A stretch of 64,000 nt of DNA from Dicaeum eximium (lineage: Eukaryota > Chordata > Aves > Passeriformes > Dicaeidae). The stretch spans positions 624,907-688,906 of the forward strand of contig VWZP01010430.1 in NCBI GenBank assembly GCA_013396995.1, in the 5' to 3' direction. Under the pieces are notes generated by a model. It worked only from the letters and a program-made list of their open reading frames with translations, was not told the origin of the DNA and ran no database searches. The position numbers and the translations under genes were made by a program. Below, one piece after another: positions 60,601-64,000 of the stretch (within the stretch, counting starts at the first letter, position 1; every line of letters starts with the position of its first letter).

Positions 60601-60789
60601 CCGTCCGGGGGCAGGGACACGTGCGAGGGGGACAGCGGGGGGCCCCACACCACCGAGATCGAGGGCACCTGGTTCCTGACGGGCATCACCAGCTGGGGCG
60701 AGCAGTGCGCCCTGCCCGGCAAGTACGGCATCTACACCAGGGTCTCCAAGTACGTGAAGTGGATCAAGCAGAGCACCAGGCTGCCCTGA
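48535..60789 (+). CDS. F9: Coagulation factor IX precursor, eight coding exons
   Basis: Vitamin K-dependent serine protease zymogen, in vertebrates made by liver and secreted to plasma. Once activated by factor XIa or by VIIa with tissue factor, it joins factor VIIIa on membranes to activate factor X. Exons are 48535-48601, 51668-51831, 52157-52181, 53900-54013, 55964-56092, 57843-58105, 58619-58742 and 60242-60789, giving 1434 nt or 477 residues (human 461). Exons 2 to 5 (164, 25, 114, 129 nt) and the exon 8 coding part (548 nt) match the human lengths; exon 6 is 60 nt longer and exon 7 is 9 nt longer. Catalytic residues are His281, Asp331 and Ser427, with Asp421 in the S1 pocket. Activation cuts are predicted after Arg185 and Arg239. 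F9 is preferred over F7, F10 or PROC because of the two-site activation peptide and the close match in exons 2, 4 and 8. No frameshift or internal stop was seen. Confidence 0.98.
48602..51667 (+). other. F9 intron 1
   Basis: 3066 bases. Holds the 45-bp minisatellite at 49436-50210, then GC-moderate unique sequence. ORFs at 50.5-51.4 kb have no recognisable domain and are judged chance ORFs. Confidence 0.85.
49436..50210. repeat. 45-bp minisatellite in F9 intron 1
   Basis: About 17 copies of a 45-bp unit beginning CCCAGACTGTGCTCACAGCT and containing GGTAAATGGTGTGTGAGTGT. Units are nearly identical. Two are shortened (near 49650 and 50165), one carries TAGATGG instead of TAAATGG, and one is disturbed around an N at 49995. 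Because 45 is a multiple of 3, stop-free frames persist on both strands (a 15-residue period); this is not a real protein. Confidence 0.95.
51668..51831 (+). CDS. F9: F9 exon 2: propeptide and Gla domain
   Basis: Encodes residues 23-77. The propeptide ends in the furin-type motif RQRR (36-39), so the mature chain starts at Ala40. The Gla domain keeps the LEREC core at 53-57, the Cys57/Cys62 loop and the EEAREVFEN segment. Glutamates stand at mature positions 7, 8, 15, 17, 20, 21, 26, 27, 30, 33 and 36, all carboxylated in human F9, with one extra Glu at 35. In the family this domain binds calcium and phosphatidylserine membranes. The acceptor is TTTCAG and the donor GTGAGT; the 164-nt length equals human exon 2. 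Confidence 0.97.
52157..52181 (+). CDS. F9: F9 exon 3: aromatic-stack micro-exon
   Basis: A 25-nt micro-exon encoding MQFWQRYV (78-85) plus the first base of Asp86. It is flanked by TTTGCAG and GTAAGA. The length is identical to human exon 3, and the Phe-Trp-x-x-Tyr aromatic stack linking Gla to EGF1 is preserved. The human Gla40 position is Gln79 here. Confidence 0.93.
53341..53890 (+). other. F9 intron 3, right part, with short purine-rich repeats
   Basis: Intron 3 runs from 52182 to 53899 (1718 bases). Between 53630 and 53725 there are about five degenerate copies of a 15 to 16-bp motif (GAGATGGGCTCTGCTGAGAG type). Otherwise no feature was seen. Confidence 0.5.
53900..54013 (+). CDS. F9: F9 exon 4: EGF1 domain
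   Basis: Encodes residues 86-123 with six cysteines (90, 95, 101, 110, 112, 121) and the calcium-binding DGDQ start. Asp103 occupies the beta-hydroxylated Asp64 position of human F9, and Glu117 the Glu78 position. The human O-glucosylation serine (Ser53) is Pro92 here and the O-fucosylation serine (Ser61) is Val100. The acceptor reads CTCTCCGAG, a somewhat weak context, and the donor is GTGCGT. The 114-nt length equals the human exon. Confidence 0.96.
   Translation: MGISATPTRAGMEPSARMKSIPTCAGAQLATKARTVR
55166..55560 (-). mobile_element. CR1 LINE 3' fragment in F9 intron 4
   Basis: Reads as a reverse-complement avian CR1 3' end. It starts with the CACAGAATCACAGAATT terminus, then GGTTGGAAGGGACCT, then the segment about summary phrases typical of CR1 (CATCCAGGGATGGTGACTCC, TCCTCTGGTTCTGTCAGTGC). 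About 400 bases, 5'-truncated, no ORF. CR1 is the dominant avian LINE. The exact subfamily is not assigned. Confidence 0.93.
55964..56092 (+). CDS. F9: F9 exon 5: EGF2 domain
   Basis: Encodes residues 124-166. The six EGF cysteines are 127, 134, 138, 148, 150 and 163, with the typical NGGC, VVCSC and DGYKL segments. The human Arg94 position, which pairs with Glu78 of EGF1 in human F9, is Gly133 here. The acceptor is TTTCAG, the donor GTGAAC, and the 129-nt length is identical to human. Confidence 0.96.
56093..57842 (+). other. F9 intron 5
   Basis: 1750 bases of unique sequence with ordinary base composition. No repeat family, extra exon or RNA gene was recognised. Confidence 0.7.
57843..58105 (+). 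CDS. F9: F9 exon 6: linker, activation peptide, start of protease
   Basis: Encodes residues 167-254. Cys171 is the light-chain cysteine expected to pair with Cys351 of the heavy chain. The KLTR motif at 182-185 is the first factor XIa cut. The activation peptide is 186-239, 54 residues against 35 in human. The second cut is TGTR/VVGG (Val240 becomes the new N terminus). The exon ends at PWQ with donor GTACCA. It is 60 nt longer than human exon 6, largely because of a 12-bp tandem repeat in the activation-peptide part. Confidence 0.95.
57971..58018 (+). repeat. 12-bp coding tandem repeat in the F9 activation peptide
   Basis: Four consecutive 12-bp units (consensus AACAGCMCRGCY) encode Asn-Ser-Pro-Ala, Asn-Ser-Thr-Ala, Asn-Ser-Thr-Ala and Asn-Ser-Pro-Ala. 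The two middle units create N-glycosylation sequons (NST); the outer two (NSP) do not. The reading frame is kept because the unit is four codons. Confidence 0.95.
58478..58585 (-). mobile_element. CR1 LINE 3' fragment in F9 intron 6
   Basis: A short reverse-orientation CR1 3' end: ATCACAGAATCATCCAACAG, then GGGAAGGGACCTTGAAGATC and CCAACCCCCTGCTGTGACCA. It stops about 35 bases before the exon 7 start, so the branch-point region of intron 6 lies at its edge. Confidence 0.88.
58619..58742 (+). CDS. F9: F9 exon 7: protease domain with catalytic His
   Basis: Encodes residues 255-295 plus one base of codon 296. It carries the cysteine loop (Cys266 to Cys282) and the TAAHC box with catalytic His281. 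The usual GGS after the first cysteine is GAS here. An NLT sequon is present near 290. The exon is 124 nt against 115 in human; the extra three residues lie in surface loops. The acceptor is CCCACAG and the donor GTGAGC. Confidence 0.95.
59200..59720. other. CpG-rich patch in F9 intron 7
   Basis: A GC-rich stretch with frequent CpG (for example GCCGCGGGACGCGCTC and GATGCCGCGCTCGGAGAGCC), much denser than the flanking introns. It ends in a short array of GGGGCTAATA units (59521-59578). It could be an intragenic CpG island or simply GC-biased sequence; no exon was recognised. Confidence 0.55.
60030..60176. repeat. Pure (CTGGG)n pentanucleotide array in F9 intron 7
   Basis: About 29 perfect copies of the 5-bp unit GGGCT. 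The array ends about 65 bases before the exon 8 acceptor (exon starts at 60242). A GGG run every five bases on the + strand makes it a strong G-quadruplex candidate in the transcript. Its perfection suggests a young, length-variable locus. Confidence 0.97.
60242..60789 (+). CDS. F9: F9 exon 8: protease domain with Asp, Ser and stop
   Basis: Encodes residues 296-477 and the TGA stop; the 548-nt length matches human exon 8. It contains catalytic Asp331 (HNDIALLEL), VSGWG, the S1-pocket Asp421, catalytic Ser427 (GDSGGP), the SWGEQC segment and the C-terminal helix (YVKWIKQ). Lys400 sits at the human Arg338 position. Asn322 starts an NAS sequon that is absent in human. The exon is very GC-rich at third codon positions compared with exons 1 to 5. 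Confidence 0.97.
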
Positions 60790-60987
60790 GCCGGGAGGTT
60801 CTGTGCTGTTCTGTGCCGTGCTGGGGGCTGCACCCCGCTGCAGGATGGACTGGGGACAGCAGAGGGACCGCGGCAATCCCCTGGGTCTGGGAGATCTGTG
60901 CATTTCGGTAAACACTTCTAAATGAAATAGCTTCTGCTCTTGGAAGGCAAAAGTTGAGAGAATGCCGTGAAAATGTGGTAACGAGGA

Positions 60988-60993
60988 AATAAA
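60988..60993 (+). terminator. F9 poly(A) signal
   Basis: A canonical AATAAA lies 199 bases after the stop codon and is followed at about +35 to +65 by a TG-rich stretch (CTGCTGTGCTGGTGT). This gives a 3'UTR of roughly 220 bases, much shorter than the human one. A second AATAAA on this strand lies near 61536. Confidence 0.7.
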
Positions 60994-61015
60994 AAGCCCT
61001 TTTAACGACCCGTGG

Positions 61016-61560
61016 CTGCATTTCTGAGTGCACTGGCGCTGCTGTGCTGGTGTAAGTCCCCAGATCCCGAATGAGAGGTTGGTGGATCGGCAGGGGAATG
61101 GCTCACACGTGTCCCAGGCCAGTGTGCCACCAGCACTGCCCCAGCTGGCACACAGCAGTGTGGGCAAGCAAGCCCAGCAGGCACTGGTGCCCCAGCAGCA
61201 TCCCCGGGGCCCACGAGGGAGGTGAACACGCACAGCAGTGCACCCACAGCGCTCCCAAAGAGATGTTTTCACATGAAGGGGACACCCTGACCCTGCTGGG
61301 ATGGGTGCAGGGGACACTGGGGACACCCTGACCCTGCTGGGATGGGTGCAGGGGACACTGGGGACACCCTGAGCCAGGGCAGGGTGGCAGCAGCTGCTCA
61401 TTCAGACTGCAGCATGAGTGCCTCTCCCACTTTCATTGCCACTGCATCCAGCAAGAAACTAATTAGATCATCTGCCAGTGCTTACCTTAAAATAAAAATG
61501 CATGTAAGAAGGTTTTAAGTTGTTCCAAGGAAATGAAATAAAACCAACACTGTGAGCACT
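61016..61560. other. F9-downstream spacer with a 41-bp repeat
   Basis: Sequence between the F9 poly(A) signal and the AT-rich block. It contains about 2.3 copies of a 41-bp unit (61278-61371; starts GGGACACCCTGACCCTGCTG). No gene was seen. Confidence 0.6.
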
Positions 61561-61589
61561 TTTTTTTTCTCTAGAATTATAGCAGATCT

Positions 61590-63640
61590 TTGAACAGAAT
61601 TGCGTATTTTCAGATGGATTTATTTAACAAGTTTTTAATCTTTAAATATAGATTTAACACATTTTTTTACAGGTACATATACAATATAGTTCATTTAAAC
61701 TTGCAGTCAGAGAAAATTCTCTCCTGTAATTTATACATAATACATGAAGAGCCTAATTCAACAGCATACTCAGGGGAACATACCATGTCGTGTGCAAAGT
61801 TTCAAATGTTAAAAACCTCAGACTGTACATTCAGATTCGCAGAACTTATCAACCTCATAAATTAACAAAAGCTTAGATTTAAAACTATGGAAGACAAAAA
61901 ATATTAAAATCATTTAATATGCAATATGTGCTACGTTTCAGACAAATATTTACAGTTGTACTCCAAAATGTGTGTTGTTACCACAAGAACTGTTACCACT
62001 ATAAACAGCCCCAGCAGCAACTTAAGAGTTTCCCACCTAATTAGTGCATTGTGATTGATTGAGAAGGAGATGGAAAGAACCTCCAGCGGCTCAGCAGCTC
62101 TGCACGGTGACTGCAGTGGCTGGGGGACCCCGGGCTGGGCTGGGTGTGGGTGCTGCTCAGCTCAGACTCAGCTGGTCCCGGCGCGGAGGGGCACAAGGGT
62201 CACCCCCACCCTGCGGACCCCGAGGGGGGCAGTGGCCACTGAGGGCACGGCCAGCGAGCAGCTCAGCACCCCCTCCACACAGAACGGTCACAAAACAGAC
62301 CCAGAGTGTCTGAACTTCACTGGGGGCTGTGTCCAAGGACCACTTCACAAATCAAATCAGATCAGAAAGGTCCCCCTTGAGTCCATGGTACAAACATTTC
62401 ATTTGGCTGGGGCAGAGCAAATTCACTACTGCATGCACACCACTAACCCTGCTCTCCACACACTCAGGCACTCTTTGCACACATCTGCTTAAAAGTTCAA
62501 ACCACCTGTACCTACCTATGTTCTACAAAAGCAAAACTAGACAAAGAAACACAAAATTAAATTATGATTCTTCAACATTCTTTTTCCTTTCTCAAAAATT
62601 CAATAGATCTATTATTGTTAAAGATGCTGAAAAAGTCTTATCACAAGAACATCCTTAGTGCAAACATGGACATTTAGCTTGGATTTATGGCACGTGTTCC
62701 AAAAGTACATACATTAATGTAAACTTCAACACTTGCTAGATACAGGTTTCAGCCCTGGGACGCTTTGGGACCCTAAGAGATTGATGACAGCCCTGAGGTG
62801 TCAGTTTGACCTGATCCAGACCTCACTGAAATCAGGGAGGCTGACTGCAATGGGCTGGAGTCAGATCCTAAGTGCAAAAAGAGGATCTTTAGTGTTATTG
62901 CATCCTCACTTGTGAGTCAGCCAGATGATGCTCTTACAGAACATTACATTCACATAGCTGAAGCGGATATTTGAGAAAAATCCACCCATAAATCAATTAA
63001 GCAGGACATACAGCTTCTTTGTTTGGTTTGTTTTTGGTTTTTTTTTTTTCTTTTTGGTTTTTCGAAACTCAATTCTTGTTTGCAACTTCAACACTTGTCA
63101 GCTAGTAAGTAGGCAAAACCTACTTCAACCTGTAGAGGAAATTTCAAGCATCTAAACAAAGTGTCAGGAAACTGTAGTGTACTTCTCTGATGAAACATGA
63201 TGTATGTCATGGAAAAACAGCAGGAAAAACTAATGAAATACCATAATTTCCACAGGCGAAAAAAACCAAAGAGCAGAGAATGGCTTCCTTTATGAGCATG
63301 AGAAGCTGCTTAGGACCCCGGTCCCACTCAGTGCAGATGAAGCTGTGGAGGTCTGTGAATGTGATGAATTGTACAGGACAACTCCAACTACTGTGCTGTT
63401 TCTCTGTAACACTTAGTTGAAAGCTTCCAAGAGCATCGAAAATAGGATGCTGCTAGTTCACCCTTAATTCAAGGGGAACTAAACTTTCTCGTGTTACACA
63501 GGGCAGCATCTATAAAGTAATGGAGAATGATGTTAATATTAAAGCATCTTATTCCAAGAAATACATTGTTCCCTGTAATCATGTAACATTTGTATAACAG
63601 AAAAAAAAAATAAATGCACTCCTGCATTTCTCCCTAAAAG
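61590..63640 (-). other. Candidate 3'UTR of a convergent minus-strand gene
   Basis: AT-rich sequence with no long ORF and no minisatellite, unlike the flanks. On the minus strand AATAAA (as TTTATT at 61619-61624) is followed at 61540-61558 by a GT-rich stretch, the expected arrangement for cleavage near 61600. In mammals MCF2 lies convergent to F9, so its 3' end is the expected neighbour. No coding exon is visible in the window, so the identity is inference only. Confidence 0.35.
62766..62880. repeat. Old amniote interspersed repeat, palindromic type
   Basis: CTGATCCAGACCTCACTGAA followed by TGCAATGGGCTGGAGTCAGATCC resembles the widespread amniote motif in which a GATCC-AAAGCCCA arm faces its inverted copy around CCATTGAAGTCAATGG. 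The family name is not certain to me. Confidence 0.5.
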
Positions 63641-63700
63641 CTGAACTCCCACTGGCTTCAGTGAGAGCCTTGCCTAAGGCAGGACCACAGGGCTTGACTC
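63640..63700. repeat. Old amniote interspersed repeat fragment
   Basis: CTCCCACTGGCTTCAGTGAG followed by GCCTTGCCTAAGGCAGGACC resembles the same ancient family (CTCCCATTGACTTCAATGGG then TTTTGCCTGAGTAAGGACTG). Diverged; assignment from memory. Confidence 0.45.
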
Positions 63701-63935
63701 ATTTCCATCATCTATCACTCCATTATCACAGCAAGGCCAGCTGATATCTTCTCTGGCTCCTTATTTTGTCAGGCTGGAAATGCTTTTCTGCATTACTAAA
63801 TAGCTGCTCTGTGAGGCTGGCTGGCTCTGCAGGCCTAGGAGACACCCTGCTGCATGCCTCAAAGGGCAAAAAGAATCAGCACTGCCTCTGAGGGACCCTG
63901 TACACACACAGCAGGCGGTGGCTGCAGCCAGGAAA

Positions 63936-64000
63936 GTGCAAACAGCTGTGCTGCAGGTGCAAACAGCTGTGCTGCAGGTACAAACAGCTGTGCTGTAGCT
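63936..64000. repeat. 21-bp tandem repeat at the right edge
   Basis: Three copies of GTGCAAACAGCTGTGCTGCAG-type units, each containing the E-box CAGCTG. The array runs to the end of the window and may continue. Confidence 0.85.

Noticed and set aside
61590..64000. MCF2 coding exons
   Set aside because: No minus-strand ORF in this part resembles a DH or PH domain; only a 3'UTR is proposed.

Overview
This window is bird nuclear DNA, probably from a passerine. Three things point that way: CR1 LINE fragments with typical 3' ends, many GC-rich minisatellites of avian type, and one compact, intact vertebrate gene. The only gene I can support is coagulation factor IX (F9) on the + strand, with eight coding exons from 48535 to 60789. 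All splice junctions are GT/AG, intron phases match the vertebrate F9/F7/F10/PROC family, and the joined coding sequence is 1434 nt (477 residues). The order is signal peptide, propeptide, Gla domain, aromatic stack, EGF1, EGF2, linker and activation peptide, trypsin-like protease domain. A poly(A) signal lies at 60988.

Layout. Positions 1-6.2 kb are unique non-coding DNA with a 62-bp tandem duplication at the left edge and a 52-bp minisatellite near 3.6-3.97 kb. Positions 6.3-8.7 kb are a CpG-island-like block broken by a 785-base assembly gap that starts inside a GC-rich minisatellite. It could be a promoter; mammalian gene order would suggest FGF13, but no FGF13 exon is visible. From 8.7 to 48.4 kb I see no convincing exon. 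That stretch holds a CR1 remnant, many tandem repeats (notably a 0.53-kb TA/CA compound microsatellite and a 0.74-kb higher-order minisatellite) and several AT-rich, repeat-free islands with homeodomain, POU or SOX-type sites that look like conserved non-coding elements. The last of these sits just upstream of F9.

F9 spans about 12.5 kb. Its introns carry a 45-bp minisatellite (intron 1), CR1 fragments (introns 4 and 6), a CpG-rich patch and a pure pentanucleotide array (intron 7). Downstream, 61.6-63.7 kb is AT-rich and looks like a 3'UTR. A minus-strand poly(A) signal suggests a convergent neighbour; MCF2 is expected there from mammalian gene order, but no coding exon of it is visible.

No undescribed multi-gene system was found. 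The most interesting signals are lineage features of F9: a repeat-expanded, sequon-rich activation peptide, missing EGF1 O-glycan acceptor positions, and Lys at the position of human Arg338. The repeat architecture and the candidate regulatory islands come next. Nearly all long ORFs outside F9 are by-products of stop-free tandem repeats or GC-rich sequence.
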